Below, in pieces: positions 34,182 through 44,715 of a DNA stretch of 64,000 bases. The position numbers were made by a program, and so were the translations under genes. The stretch is from Slackia sp. ZJ119 (GTDB taxonomy: Bacteria; Actinomycetota; Coriobacteriia; Coriobacteriales; Eggerthellaceae). Under the pieces are notes generated by a model. The model saw only the letters and a program-made list of their open reading frames with translations, was not told where the DNA came from and did no database searches. The DNA lies in NCBI RefSeq assembly GCF_011039175.1, contig NZ_JAAKEN010000001.1, positions 248,001-312,000 of the forward strand. The letters run 5' to 3'. The first letter of the stretch is position 1, and each line of letters opens with the position of its first letter.

Positions 34182-37100
34182 ATGAAAGTTCGAAATCTCA
34201 TTTCCGTTGTCTCTGGGTTCTTTTTGTTGATGGCCCTAGCGGTGGCATTGACAAGTTTTACCGGTGTCAGTAATGCTTATGCGGCTGAGGAAAGCTCTAC
34301 GGTCACCGAATGGGGAAAACATTTTGAGGAGGGTACCGAGATTAGCCGTGCCGAATGGCTTAGCGCTCTGGCTGTACTCTTTGATATGAACGTAGCGGAC
34401 GGAAAATACCCCGACAACTATTTTTCCGATCTGGACGAGTCGTCAGAGTATTACTACGACGTCCTTTTGACTGTTGAGTTTGGTGTCGTAGCTATCGATG
34501 CGGGCGATCCTTTGTATCCCGACGAGCCGATAACGCGTGAATTTGCAGCTCAGACGTTGAACTATTGTCTAGCGTTCACTCCAAAAAGCGATACGTATGG
34601 TTTTTGTGATTATCGGCAAACATCTTGGCCCGACGACTTGCAGGTTGCTTTGGAGCGCGGATGGTTCGACTTGACGAATATGGAGATCAATCCAAGTGCG
34701 AATGTATCAGCGGAAGAAGGCAATGACATGCTTGCGGACGCTGATGAGGTTTGGCGCTCATTGACGGTGGACCCAGGCCATAAGGACTCGTATGAGCTGG
34801 CATCAGATGTGGTTGAAGTTCCGGAAGATGCGTCTTACGAGTTTGTGACCGACGAAACGATCAAGATAGAGGAAGCGCCTGCGGATCTGCAAGAGGACAG
34901 GCTGTTCGTCGTCTATGCTGAAGGCCTTCCTTGTGCTTACAAAGCTGAGACTGTCACGGAAAATCCCGACGGCACTGCAACAGTCGACGTTGTTCAAGCG
35001 GAGCCAGGAGAAGCATTCGTATCAGCCGACATTGCAACTTCACTCAATATCGACGCTTTAGATCTGGTGGCGGCGAACGAAGTAAAAATGACTGAGTCAA
35101 GAACGTTTGCGTCTGGCCGCGCTTATGGCTACGAGAGCGAAGGTGAGACGCTGCACCCTCTCTATTCAACGGCAACTCCGAAGCAATACTCAGACATAAC
35201 CATACCTGTGAAAGAGAGGAAACTTGAATACGACAAAGGGACATTCAAAGTAACGGCTACTCTTAAAGACATGGCTGTCAATGTGATCATGCGGACAGAC
35301 ACAGACGAATACGCTGTCACTATTTCCGGTTATCAGAGCGTGGTGGCAGATTTAGGTCAAGGCATAGAGGCGAAACTCACATTAATGGGAACAAAGGTAA
35401 AAGTTCCGTTCGGTTTTGAAATCGCCGTCAATGCAAGCGCAAACGGACAAGTGACCTTGACAGAGTCCGGCGCTTTCGAGTTAGGCTTTGCGTACAGCAA
35501 AGCAGGTGGCATGCGTACGGTAAAGAGCTTTACGAAGAATACGTTCCAAGTTGTCTTCAAAGTGGACGCATCTATTACGCTCGATGCCGTAGCGGAGCTT
35601 AATACCGGCATAGTCAATGCAAGCGTGACGGGCAGCATCGGCGCGAAGGGATATTATCAATACAAAACCTATTACGATGGGGCGCCTTATCTTTGCGAAA
35701 CTTCTTCTCGCTGGTTTTATCTGGGCGTTTATGGGAAGCTGAAACTTCCGTTTAAAGAGTGGCCTTTCCGTTTCGAGTTTAGTGAGCGGAACAGCCCATT
35801 TCGCTACTATGCCCATTGGGAAGACGGCAAACAGGTATTCGAATGCTGTCGCGGTAAAGCTGGCGACTCAAATGATGCGAAATACATCACCCAAAACGAT
35901 ATTATTGGCGACAGGGATAATCCTTCTGCCACTTGGAAGGAATCAATAACCTTAAACTCAAGCTGTATTGTTTCTGGTGACTTGACGATAAAATCAGGCT
36001 GTAGGCTCGATCTTAACGGCTATACGCTTGTCGTTTACGGAAACATGAATAATTCAGGAGAGCTTTGGGTTTCAGGAGGAAAGCTAATAATACTAGGGAA
36101 TGGTGATCTCAACGGAATAGACAACTATCGAGGTGGAGTTATCAAATGTGTTGGCAACCTCAGAATCAACTCGTATGCTTCGTCGTTTACTTTGTCTGGT
36201 GGGGGTCGTATTTCAGTTGATGGCAACCTTACTCATTGCTGCGAGATCAAGGTTGCCAATGGGAGAATAGAAGTCGGAGGAGATCTTTCGACTGTTGGTA
36301 GCGGTGCTTTGACTATGGCCCATTATCAAGGAGTGATAGATGTAGAGGGTGATGTCAAAAATAGCCGAGATGAGTACAGTTCAATGTATAAGGAGCGCAA
36401 AACGCAGTTGTCTGCAGGAACACTGTATATAGGAGGAGACTTCCTGCAGACGGGAACAGGCTTTGTGTTCTGTGCGACAGGCAGCCATTTGACTGTCTTC
36501 GACGGAAAAGACGTGCAAAGAATTAAAATGGTTGTGTATGTGGGTCGCAAAGGATTGAATGTTCGCTCGGTTTACGGAAACAGATTGAACAAGGTCCGTT
36601 TTGACAATCAGCATATAAAGATTGACTGTGATTCCCTGTATAGCATGACGCTTGCGAGCGATCTGACATACTGCGAAATGCCGGACACATTTGAAACGTA
36701 TAGTAGCATCAAACTCGGTACGCATACATTAAATTGCATTAATGATAATATTACTCTAGATTCGGCAAGCTTCAAAATTGAGCAGGGAATACTGGCCTTT
36801 AGCGGAGACGTCCATCTTAACTTTGGTGGAATAACGGTGGGGGATGGGATTCTTCAAGTTGCCGGGGACTTAGACTTTGGCAATTCCGGGCTTTCAATCA
36901 ACACGGGCAGGGTTGAAGTTTTCGGGAATCTTTCGCATGGCGGCAATCACCATACAAACATTCGCTTAGGATCTGGGACACTCCATGTACGTGGCAATTG
37001 TTCGACATCTAGCTGGGCTTATTTAATCATGGAAGACCCTAAGTGCCTTCTGGATGTTGATGGAGATCTCATTCTTAACAACACTCGCGCATCGGGCGGA

Positions 37101-40100
37101 AACATCCCGACAACGACTCTACATGCTGGAACACTTCGCCTTGCGGGAAATCTTAGAACAGTGAAGAACATGTCCTATGATTCCTCGGCTTATCGCCCGA
37201 CTGCTGATTTCGTCACCATCTTTGATGGGGATTCTCAGCAGATGGTTCATTTCGACTTCCCAACGGTTGAAGGTCTGAGCAAGGTCAAATTCGAGAACAA
37301 CAACATCGTCTTCGATACCGCCATGGAAGGGTTCACTCTACTGAGCGACATGAGAGATTTCACCGTACCTTCTGGAAACCTATCCTGTTCGAAAGTCAAT
37401 TTGAACGGGTTTGAGCTGACATTGCCCGATAACTGTTCAGCCTTCTCGCCGTCAAAGCTCGAGATGGGTGGAGGGACTATCGTCTTGCCTAAAGGAGGCA
37501 CAGTGTCCGCCCACACACTCACAGGCAATGGTGGACAGATCGTTTCATTCGGCGATCTTATTTTGGGCACGTCAAACTTCCATCTAAACAATGGAAGGAT
37601 CTTTTCTCAAGGGCGGCTTGAGTTTCAAAATAGCCCTCGTTTTGATTGTGCAGAGACGAGCATCGAGGCAAAAAACGGTCTCTTGGCAAGGGTTATTAGT
37701 ATTAAAAACGGAAATCTCACTTTGGTGGGTAATTCAGAACTATCAATTCTGAGTATGTGGGGGTCTGAAGCGGTACTTGAAACTGATGGAGACCTGAGTG
37801 TATTAAAAATGTTGGAGATGAGCGGCAACGATCAATTGCTGCGTGTGCATGGTGACTTCAAGCTGGAAGGCTGGGATAGCAGCCTTAAAGCTGGCACAAT
37901 TGAACTCTACGGCTCCATGACAATGGAGGACAGTTATCTGACTACAACAGGCTTGCATCGCATCGTAGCTTGCGGCGATAAAGCCCAGACTTTTAATCTT
38001 GCCAGGGGAGGGAACATTTGCGCGTTCATCAATGCGCACGAGGACGAGGACGAGGTTGTTTTTTCAAAAGCACCTACTAGCAAATACTCCTTTCATGATC
38101 CAGCCTACAAAACAGGTGATCGCTACATAGGCATGGCCACTCTTTCAACCAACTACACTGGTTCCCAGGTGTCTCCAACAGTCATGTATGGAGATGAAGA
38201 GCTCATTGAGGGCGTACACTATAGCGTCGTGCTCGATCAGCCTATAACTCATGTGGGAGAGAGCGCTTCTGCAACCTTGACCGGCATCTATCCTTATAAG
38301 GGAACTTTCGTGCAAGATGTCACGATAAAAGCCAGTATAGCCGATGCTGCTTTTGAGGAAATTCCCGAGCAGGTGCACACAGGGAAGGCGGCGCAACCAG
38401 AACCAATCATAATCCATGATGGACGCATACTGACAAAGGGCGCAGATTATACGGTAAGTTGGGGTGGTTCAACTAAAGGCGGTGAGGCGATAGCGTATGT
38501 TTACGGTCGTGGCAATTACAGTGGAACATTGAAGATTCCTTACACGGTGGCAGGCCACGATATTGTAGAGACGGTTAAGGCAGTGGAGCCTACGTGCGAG
38601 GAGCCTGGAACAACAGCACAGCTTGAATGCTCCATATGCGGCGAGATCTCGTCTAAAGCGATCGTGCTAGATGAATTGGGGCATATGCCAAAAATCTTCA
38701 ACATCCCAGCTACGTGCGAAGACAATGGATCTATGTACAATGAGTGTCAGCGTTGTGGTTACAGGTTGCAGATTCATGAGTACCAGGCGTTCGGTCACAA
38801 TTGGTACGCTCAAGAAACGCGAATAAACGAAGAATGCACGACTTTAAGCTGTGACTTCATATGCACTCGCGATCAGTCACATAGGGAATCGGCAAGCTTT
38901 CCGGCGACAATTACCAACATCGCTGACGAGCATGTGGAGTTTTACGGTGAAACTCAAATCGGCGAGATAATCATGGCCGCTTCTATCGAGGTTCCTATCG
39001 ACCAAGTCCCGAAAGAGTTGTTGCCCCATGAGTCTGTTGATATATCCACTGCTGTCATAGACCCTATAGGTCCGCAAATGGCAACTGGTAGCGAGTTGAA
39101 GCCCCAGGTTGTTGTTCGTGCTGACGGAACTGTTCTCAGGAAGGATGTTGATTACACCGTCTCATATGAAAACAACGTGTCGGCCGGCACGGGAGTTGTC
39201 ACGATAGCTGGTATAGGGCTTTACTCAGGCGAGAAAACTGTAACGTTCACTATAGTTGAAGTAGAGAGTCCGTCTCCTGCTAACCCCGTTAATCCCGTAA
39301 AACCTATTGACCCCAATATCCCTTCAACTCCAGCGGCGCCATCGCAGCCTTCAACGCCACAGGAACCCAGCATGGATGTCGCTGATGCAGCGATAGCCAA
39401 TCTCGGTCTTTCTGCCGAAACCATCAGCTACACCGGCAGTGCCGTCGTGCCGCAGTTGGTAGTCAAAGTCGGTGACAAAACGCTCGTCGAGGGCAAGGAC
39501 TACGATCTCGCCTTTGAGGGCAATACTGACGCGGGCACGGCGCACGTAACCATTTCCGGCAAAGGTGCATTCAAGGGCGCAAAGACGTTTGAGTTTACTA
39601 TCGAGCCGGCGCAGCTCGATGAGGTCGGCACGCTGGAGCTGGCGGTAGACTCTGTTGCTGCTACTGGTAACGAAGTGACCCCTGAAGTAGTGGTAAAGGC
39701 CTTCGGGTGCACGCTCGAGAGCGGCAAGGATTACGATGTTTCGTATGGCAGCAATGTCGAGCCAGGCGAGGCTATCGTAACGATTACGGGAAAAGGTAAC
39801 TACAAAGGTCAGATTTCGAAGGCGTTTGCAATTGTGGCGCCCGTGCTCGATTCCGGGCCCGACCCTAAGCCCGGCTCGAAACCAAATTCCGCACTTTCCA
39901 GGCCTACGATTTCCGCAATCGTGCCTGGGTGGCATGGCTCCGATGTTCAAGGCTGGTACTATCTCTACCGCGATGGCACACGTGCGTCGAACGGCTTCAA
40001 ACTCATTGATGGCACGTGGTATGCTTTTGACAAGGAAGGTGCCATGCTCACCGGCTGGTACAAGGACGGCGGTCGGTGGTACTACCTATGCCGCCCTACC

Positions 40101-40562
40101 GACCGAGGTGCTACTGGGTCTCTTGCGTCGGGCTGGAAGAAAATCGGCGGCCGCTGGTACCACCTCAACACTGCCCATGACGGCACTTTTGGTGCCGCAG
40201 CTATCGGCTGGAGGAAGGTCAACGGCGCATGGTACTGCTTCAACCGTGCTGACGAGGGCATTGAGTGTGCTATGCGTACCGGCTGGGTGCGCTCGGCTGC
40301 GTCGGGTCTGTGGTACTATCATAAACGTCCAGGTGAGGGTACCGAAGGCATGCTGCACACCGGCTGGCTGCGCGACGGTGCGGCGTGGTACTATCTGTCG
40401 CCGGTTGGTGGTGCAGGCATCGGCCACATGGTCACCGGATGGAACAAGATCGACGGTTCATGGTACTACTTCAATTCCTCTGGCGTCATGGCCGTCAATA
40501 CTTGGGTCGGTCCCTATCGTGTGGGTTCCACCGGTGCATGGCAGGCGCCGGCAAAACGTTGA
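34182..40562 (+). CDS. Giant secreted surface protein with beta-helix region and cell-wall-binding repeats
   Basis: This encodes 2126 residues. ATG 34182 follows AAGGGG. A signal peptide (MKVRNLISVVSGFFLLMALA, cleaving after a YAA-like site near residue 35) leads into an SLH-like region (about 45-140). Residues about 590-1300 are repetitive, with short units such as LHVRGNCS, GDLILNN and LRLAGNLR, suggesting a right-handed beta-helix. Then come five Ig-like repeats of the form YTGSxVxPxVxVxDGxxxLxxGxDYxVSY (two around residues 1320-1480, three around 1630-1900), separated by paired CxxC segments (CSICGE, CQRCGY). About eight C-terminal repeats of GWxKxxGxWYYLxxxG type (from about residue 1920) bind the cell wall. 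The first four fifths are clearly lower in GC than the neighbours, while the last part returns to local composition. Likely an adhesin; the ligand is unknown. Confidence 0.88.
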   Translation: MKVRNLISVVSGFFLLMALAVALTSFTGVSNAYAAEESSTVTEWGKHFEEGTEISRAEWLSALAVLFDMNVADGKYPDNYFSDLDESSEYYYDVLLTVEFGVVAIDAGDPLYPDEPITREFAAQTLNYCLAFTPKSDTYGFCDYRQTSWPDDLQVALERGWFDLTNMEINPSANVSAEEGNDMLADADEVWRSLTVDPGHKDSYELASDVVEVPEDASYEFVTDETIKIEEAPADLQEDRLFVVYAEGLPCAYKAETVTENPDGTATVDVVQAEPGEAFVSADIATSLNIDALDLVAANEVKMTESRTFASGRAYGYESEGETLHPLYSTATPKQYSDITIPVKERKLEYDKGTFKVTATLKDMAVNVIMRTDTDEYAVTISGYQSVVADLGQGIEAKLTLMGTKVKVPFGFEIAVNASANGQVTLTESGAFELGFAYSKAGGMRTVKSFTKNTFQVVFKVDASITLDAVAELNTGIVNASVTGSIGAKGYYQYKTYYDGAPYLCETSSRWFYLGVYGKLKLPFKEWPFRFEFSERNSPFRYYAHWEDGKQVFECCRGKAGDSNDAKYITQNDIIGDRDNPSATWKESITLNSSCIVSGDLTIKSGCRLDLNGYTLVVYGNMNNSGELWVSGGKLIILGNGDLNGIDNYRGGVIKCVGNLRINSYASSFTLSGGGRISVDGNLTHCCEIKVANGRIEVGGDLSTVGSGALTMAHYQGVIDVEGDVKNSRDEYSSMYKERKTQLSAGTLYIGGDFLQTGTGFVFCATGSHLTVFDGKDVQRIKMVVYVGRKGLNVRSVYGNRLNKVRFDNQHIKIDCDSLYSMTLASDLTYCEMPDTFETYSSIKLGTHTLNCINDNITLDSASFKIEQGILAFSGDVHLNFGGITVGDGILQVAGDLDFGNSGLSINTGRVEVFGNLSHGGNHHTNIRLGSGTLHVRGNCSTSSWAYLIMEDPKCLLDVDGDLILNNTRASGGNIPTTTLHAGTLRLAGNLRTVKNMSYDSSAYRPTADFVTIFDGDSQQMVHFDFPTVEGLSKVKFENNNIVFDTAMEGFTLLSDMRDFTVPSGNLSCSKVNLNGFELTLPDNCSAFSPSKLEMGGGTIVLPKGGTVSAHTLTGNGGQIVSFGDLILGTSNFHLNNGRIFSQGRLEFQNSPRFDCAETSIEAKNGLLARVISIKNGNLTLVGNSELSILSMWGSEAVLETDGDLSVLKMLEMSGNDQLLRVHGDFKLEGWDSSLKAGTIELYGSMTMEDSYLTTTGLHRIVACGDKAQTFNLARGGNICAFINAHEDEDEVVFSKAPTSKYSFHDPAYKTGDRYIGMATLSTNYTGSQVSPTVMYGDEELIEGVHYSVVLDQPITHVGESASATLTGIYPYKGTFVQDVTIKASIADAAFEEIPEQVHTGKAAQPEPIIIHDGRILTKGADYTVSWGGSTKGGEAIAYVYGRGNYSGTLKIPYTVAGHDIVETVKAVEPTCEEPGTTAQLECSICGEISSKAIVLDELGHMPKIFNIPATCEDNGSMYNECQRCGYRLQIHEYQAFGHNWYAQETRINEECTTLSCDFICTRDQSHRESASFPATITNIADEHVEFYGETQIGEIIMAASIEVPIDQVPKELLPHESVDISTAVIDPIGPQMATGSELKPQVVVRADGTVLRKDVDYTVSYENNVSAGTGVVTIAGIGLYSGEKTVTFTIVEVESPSPANPVNPVKPIDPNIPSTPAAPSQPSTPQEPSMDVADAAIANLGLSAETISYTGSAVVPQLVVKVGDKTLVEGKDYDLAFEGNTDAGTAHVTISGKGAFKGAKTFEFTIEPAQLDEVGTLELAVDSVAATGNEVTPEVVVKAFGCTLESGKDYDVSYGSNVEPGEAIVTITGKGNYKGQISKAFAIVAPVLDSGPDPKPGSKPNSALSRPTISAIVPGWHGSDVQGWYYLYRDGTRASNGFKLIDGTWYAFDKEGAMLTGWYKDGGRWYYLCRPTDRGATGSLASGWKKIGGRWYHLNTAHDGTFGAAAIGWRKVNGAWYCFNRADEGIECAMRTGWVRSAASGLWYYHKRPGEGTEGMLHTGWLRDGAAWYYLSPVGGAGIGHMVTGWNKIDGSWYYFNSSGVMAVNTWVGPYRVGSTGAWQAPAKR

Positions 40563-40636
40563 TGGTTTTACTTATAGATTCTTTCCGGTGCGCTTCGCGG
40601 CATCTGCCCTGAAGCGCCGGGCGCCTGCCGACGTTT

Positions 40637-40676
40637 GCGAGCGCGGCCGTATTGCAGCACGGCCGCGCTCGCTTTT
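40637..40676 (+). terminator. Terminator after giant surface protein
   Basis: GCGAGCGCGGCCGT and ACGGCCGCGCTCGC form a perfect 14-bp stem with an 8-base loop, followed by TTTT on the plus strand. Confidence 0.85.
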
Positions 40677-40743
40677 GCGTTGGCCGAGGGCCGTGGCGGC
40701 GTTCGCTTTCTGTCGCCCCTTGCCGCGCCGCCTGCGCCCGCCC

Positions 40744-41712
40744 TCATTCCCGCCAGAAGTCCTGCATCAATTCCTGCCGGGTGGCGTTGCCCGTTTTCTT
40801 CAGAATGTTGTGCACGTGCGTCTTCACCGTGCCGAGCGCCAGCATCATCTCGCCGGCGATCTGCTGGTTGTCCTCGCCGCGCAGCACGTGCGCCAGAATT
40901 TCGCGCTCGCGGGCGGTCAGGCCGTTGCGCTCGCAGAACACGGGCAGCAGCTCGTCCATGTAGCGGTCGAAATCGGGCACTTCCGCATCCGGCGGCTCGG
41001 CGGCTCGCAGGCGCAGCATGTCGGCCGAACTGCGCAGCGAATACGCCGCCCAGACGATGACCAGCAGATTCTCTGAAAAGTTGCGCTCCGACAAATACAG
41101 GGGCCACAGCGTGCTCGCCAAATCGCCCGCCGGATCGATGACCAGAATGATGAACGCGTCTTCGGCCACGATGCACGCCCACAGCGCCACGGTCAGCGCA
41201 AACAGCCACCGATGCCGCTCCATGCGGCTTTTTTCGGCCGTGCTTTTGACCGTGCGGAACCGGTAGATCGAAAACCCGATGACCCACAGCAAAAAGACCT
41301 GGCGGGCGGTGTAAAACAGGTACTGGCGAAGCGCGTCGTGCGGCAAGGCGGCGACGATGACGAGGCAGGCGAAGACGTAGGCCGCGGCGGGTGCCGCCAA
41401 AAGCTTGCGATCGCGCACGGCAAGCGCGTCGCAGGCGATGAGCCACAGCGACTCCAATGCGCCGGCGGAAAGCAGGATCTTCACGCCCGGGTAGTCGATG
41501 GCGTAGTACTGGTCGATGGCGAATGCGACGTTTTGTCCCACGTATTCGGACAAAAAGATGAACGCCAGCTCGAGGAAGTAGCACAAAAACATGGTGACGC
41601 TGCATAAAAACGTGTTCTTGCGCGAAACGAAGTAGGCCGACAGGGCGCCGGCCGCCGTCAGCACGCACAAGGTCATGATCGCGAGGGTGTAGAAGAAGAT
41701 GGCGGTTTGCAT
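40744..41712 (-). CDS. Membrane-anchored LuxR-family regulator (AguR-like)
   Basis: This encodes 322 residues. ATG 41712 follows GGAGGG; longer starts run into the promoter region. The first 230 or so residues contain about seven hydrophobic helices. The C-terminal 65 residues are a LuxR-type helix-turn-helix (LTAREREILAHVLRGEDNQQIA, then GTVKTHVHNILKKTG; shown as separate pieces). It is divergent from a putrescine carbamoyltransferase/antiporter/agmatine deiminase operon. In Enterococcus faecalis the agu operon is controlled by AguR, also a transmembrane LuxR-type regulator, so an agmatine-sensing role is likely here by position and architecture. Confidence 0.85.
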   Translation of the reverse strand: MQTAIFFYTLAIMTLCVLTAAGALSAYFVSRKNTFLCSVTMFLCYFLELAFIFLSEYVGQNVAFAIDQYYAIDYPGVKILLSAGALESLWLIACDALAVRDRKLLAAPAAAYVFACLVIVAALPHDALRQYLFYTARQVFLLWVIGFSIYRFRTVKSTAEKSRMERHRWLFALTVALWACIVAEDAFIILVIDPAGDLASTLWPLYLSERNFSENLLVIVWAAYSLRSSADMLRLRAAEPPDAEVPDFDRYMDELLPVFCERNGLTAREREILAHVLRGEDNQQIAGEMMLALGTVKTHVHNILKKTGNATRQELMQDFWRE

Positions 41713-41977
41713 CGGTTGCCCTCCGTTGCCGCGTAACGTTTTCCGCATTGTAACCGTTCTGCTGTCCGCTTGTCGTCTCATGCGGAAAATGAGCGGCAAA
41801 CCAGTGGGTTGAAATGGGATTAGATGTTCTCATCAGGGGATTCATTCCGGGTAGAGGGAAAGGGGCGGGAAAAATAATCCGCATTGGGACTTCTCAACGC
41901 TGCCGAGCCGAACAAGACTGGGCCCATCGCAGCGGTGCAAAGGGCGCCGCAGAGGCAAGCGCAAGGAGGCTTTCCCT
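41713..41977. promoter_or_regulatory. Divergent regulatory region of the agmatine locus
   Basis: This holds the promoters of the LuxR-type regulator and of the carbamoyltransferase operon. A strong AAGGAGG ribosome site for the latter sits at 41961-41967. AAAAATAATCC near 41870 is an AT-rich candidate promoter element. No confident operator was identified. Confidence 0.4.
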
Positions 41978-43042
41978 ATGAAGAAGACCGACTACATCGA
42001 CACCAACGACTTCACCAAAGAACAGCTGCTCGACATGGTCGAGCTGGCTTGCGGGATGAAGCAGATGATCAAGGAGGGCGGCACGTACCCGCTTTTGCTG
42101 AAGCACAAGACGCTCGGCATGATCTTCCAGCAGGTGTCGACCCGCACGCGCATCTCGTTCGAGACGGCCATGACCGACCTGGGCGGCCACGCCCAGTTCT
42201 ACGGCCCGGGCACCATCCAGCTCGGCGGGCATGAAAGCGTCGAGGACACGGCGCGGGTCATGGGCTCGCTCGTGGACATCCTCATGGCCCGCGTCGACCG
42301 CCACAAGGACGTGGTCGCGCTCGCGAAACACTCCGCCGCACCGGTCGTCAACGGCATGAGCGAATACAACCACCCAACCCAGGAGCTCGGCGACCTCATG
42401 ACCATGATCGAGAGCCTGCCTGCGGGCAAGAAGATCGAGGACTGCAAGCTCGCCTTCATCGGCGACGCCACGCAGGTGTGCGTCTCTCTCATGTTCATCG
42501 CCTCCATCATGGGCATGGACTTCGTGCAGTTCGGCCCGAAGGGCCACCAGATCACCGACGGCGGGCTTCAGGTCGACTCCGACGTGGACCTGCTTGCCAT
42601 CGGGCTTGCCAACTGCGAAAAGAGCGGCGGCACCATCACCATCTCCGACGACGTCGAATGCATCAAGGGCGCCGACTTCGTCTACACCGACGTGTGGTAC
42701 GGCTTGTACGACGAGCAGGAATCTGCGGAATCCTACCTGGACGTGTTCTACCCGAAGTACCAGGTCACGCCTGAGATGATGGACTTCGCCGGTCCGAACA
42801 GCAAGTTCATGCACTGCCTGCCGGCCACCCGCGGCGAAGAGGTCGTCGACGAGGTCATGGACGATCCGGATCGCAGCCTGTGCTGGGACGAGGCCGAAAA
42901 CCGCAAGCACTCCATCCGCGCCATTCTGGCCTACCTTTGCCCCCAGAGCGTCTATGACGCCGCCGAGGCCGACGAAGGCCGGGCCAAGGTCGACGCCGTC
43001 ATGGCCAAGCTCGGCAAGCAGCCCTGCCAAAGCATCGACTAG
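41978..43042 (+). CDS. ptcA: Putrescine carbamoyltransferase
   Basis: This encodes 354 residues. It phosphorolyses N-carbamoylputrescine to putrescine and carbamoyl phosphate. Carbamoyl-phosphate contacts are present: STRTR, HPTQ and the HCLPA motif. The SMG loop that ornithine transcarbamylases use for ornithine is replaced by DVWYGLYDE, and [12 protein letters not shown] is present; both point to the putrescine rather than the ornithine enzyme, as does the neighbourhood (antiporter and agmatine deiminase). A long C-terminal tail also fits the putrescine enzyme. First gene of the operon. Confidence 0.92.
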   Translation: MKKTDYIDTNDFTKEQLLDMVELACGMKQMIKEGGTYPLLLKHKTLGMIFQQVSTRTRISFETAMTDLGGHAQFYGPGTIQLGGHESVEDTARVMGSLVDILMARVDRHKDVVALAKHSAAPVVNGMSEYNHPTQELGDLMTMIESLPAGKKIEDCKLAFIGDATQVCVSLMFIASIMGMDFVQFGPKGHQITDGGLQVDSDVDLLAIGLANCEKSGGTITISDDVECIKGADFVYTDVWYGLYDEQESAESYLDVFYPKYQVTPEMMDFAGPNSKFMHCLPATRGEEVVDEVMDDPDRSLCWDEAENRKHSIRAILAYLCPQSVYDAAEADEGRAKVDAVMAKLGKQPCQSID

Positions 43043-43126
43043 CCCTTCGCTTCCCTTGCGGGTCGGGGGCGCTGCCTGCCGCCGGCCCGCTTGTTCCTCA
43101 GTCTATTCCGAAGAGAAAGGCCGTCT

Positions 43127-44611
43127 ATGTCTGGCTCGAAAAAATTCTCTTTCGCGAGCGTCGTCTTGTCGGTCATCTGCGTCGTGTTCGTGGCCGAGGC
43201 CGCGGCCCCCGCAGCCGCCATCGGCAACCAGCAGTTCTTCTGGTGGATCTTCCTCATCGTCACGTTCCTTTTGCCTTACGGCATGGTGGTCGCCGAGCTC
43301 GGCACCACGTATGATTCGGACGGCGGCTTGTACGACTGGGTGCGCGACGCGCTCGGCGACAAGTGGGGCGCTCGGGTGAGCTGGTATTACTGGATCAATT
43401 TCCCGCTGTGGATCGCAAGCCTCGCAACGCTGTTCCCGCCTATTCTGGGCATGATCTTCAACGTGGAGCTGCCGCTTCTGCCCACGTTTCTCATCGAGAT
43501 CGTCTTCGTGTGGATCGTCGTGTTCATGAGTTTTTCGAAGGTGTCCGACTCCGCCTGGATTTTGAACGGCGGCGCCGTGCTCAAGGTGCTCATCGCCGTG
43601 TCCGTCGGCGTGATGGGCATTTGGTACGCCGTCACCCACGGGTTTGCCAACGACATGGCGCCCGCCACCTTCCTTCCGGACCTCGCGAACACGAGTGCGC
43701 TCACCTATCTGTCCATCATCTTGTTCAACTTCATGGGATTTGAGGTCGTGTGCACCTTCGCCAAAGACATGAAAAGCCCCGAGCGCGACATTCCCAAGGC
43801 CATCATTTTGGGCGGCCTGGCCATCGGCGCCATCTACCTGTTCGCCGGTTTCGGCATCGGCGTGGCCATTCCGGCCGACCAGATCGACCCCGACATGGGC
43901 ATGATCGTTGCGGTGGCCACCATGGTGGGGCAGTCTTCGCCCATCTTCATGCTGATCGCCGTCATCTTTTTGGTCACGCTGTTCGCGAACATGGCGTCGT
44001 GGTCCTTCGGCGTGAACTTCGTCGCCGATTACGCCGCCAAGCACGGCAACATGCCGAAGGTGTTCGCGCATGAAAACGCCAAGACCGACATGCCCACCGG
44101 CGCCGCGGTCGTCAACGGCATCGTCGCCAGCGCGGCGCTGTGCCTGCAGCTCATTCCCATTCCGGCCGTTTCCGAGGGCATCTTCTGGATGCTGTTCAGC
44201 TCAAACGTCGTGTTTCTGTTGATCGCCTACATCCCCATGTTCCCGGCGTTCATGAAGCTGCGCAAAGTCGATGCCGACCGTCCGCGCGTTTTCCGCTTCC
44301 CGTTCAAGGGCACGGCCATGAAGGTCGTCATCGCCATTCCGGCCGTCGAGCTGGTGCTGGCCATCATTGCGACCGTCGTTCCGTTCAATGGCGACGAAGT
44401 GGCCGAGAAGGCGCCGATCCTCGTTTTCTGCATCGTCATCGTGATCGTCGGCGAGATCGTGCGCAGGCTGTCGGCGAAGGGCCGCACGGCGGAATTTGCA
44501 GGCCTGACGCCCGAGGTGGCCGCTCAGCGCTTGGCTGACGAAGCCGAAGACGACGGCTGCAGCTTCGAGAGCCTTGAAAACGCGTTCGCCGCTGTGGAAA
44601 AGGCGCGGTAG
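43127..44611 (+). CDS. aguD: APC-family agmatine/putrescine antiporter
   Basis: This encodes 494 residues with about 12 membrane helices. ATG 43127 is preceded by GAGAAAGG. The fold is amino acid/polyamine/organocation: GGLYDWVRDALG in the second helix region, FMGFEVVCTFAKDMKSPERD and SWSFGVNFVADYAAKHG. Placed between ptcA and agmatine deiminase, it most likely exchanges external agmatine for internal putrescine. The cytoplasmic C-terminal 40 residues are acidic and of unknown role. Confidence 0.88.
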   Translation: MSGSKKFSFASVVLSVICVVFVAEAAAPAAAIGNQQFFWWIFLIVTFLLPYGMVVAELGTTYDSDGGLYDWVRDALGDKWGARVSWYYWINFPLWIASLATLFPPILGMIFNVELPLLPTFLIEIVFVWIVVFMSFSKVSDSAWILNGGAVLKVLIAVSVGVMGIWYAVTHGFANDMAPATFLPDLANTSALTYLSIILFNFMGFEVVCTFAKDMKSPERDIPKAIILGGLAIGAIYLFAGFGIGVAIPADQIDPDMGMIVAVATMVGQSSPIFMLIAVIFLVTLFANMASWSFGVNFVADYAAKHGNMPKVFAHENAKTDMPTGAAVVNGIVASAALCLQLIPIPAVSEGIFWMLFSSNVVFLLIAYIPMFPAFMKLRKVDADRPRVFRFPFKGTAMKVVIAIPAVELVLAIIATVVPFNGDEVAEKAPILVFCIVIVIVGEIVRRLSAKGRTAEFAGLTPEVAAQRLADEAEDDGCSFESLENAFAAVEKAR

Positions 44612-44715
44612 TGCGCGTGGCGGCCGCCTTGACGACGGCTTTCATGCCCGTCGCCTTCACGTCCGCTCCATCCCGTTTCGCATTCCAGAACCGATCGTTT
44701 TGAAAGGATCGCCTT

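Noticed and set aside
41978-43042. Ornithine carbamoyltransferase (argF) as identity
   Set aside because: The SMG ornithine loop is absent, DVWYGLY is present, and the neighbours are an antiporter and agmatine deiminase.
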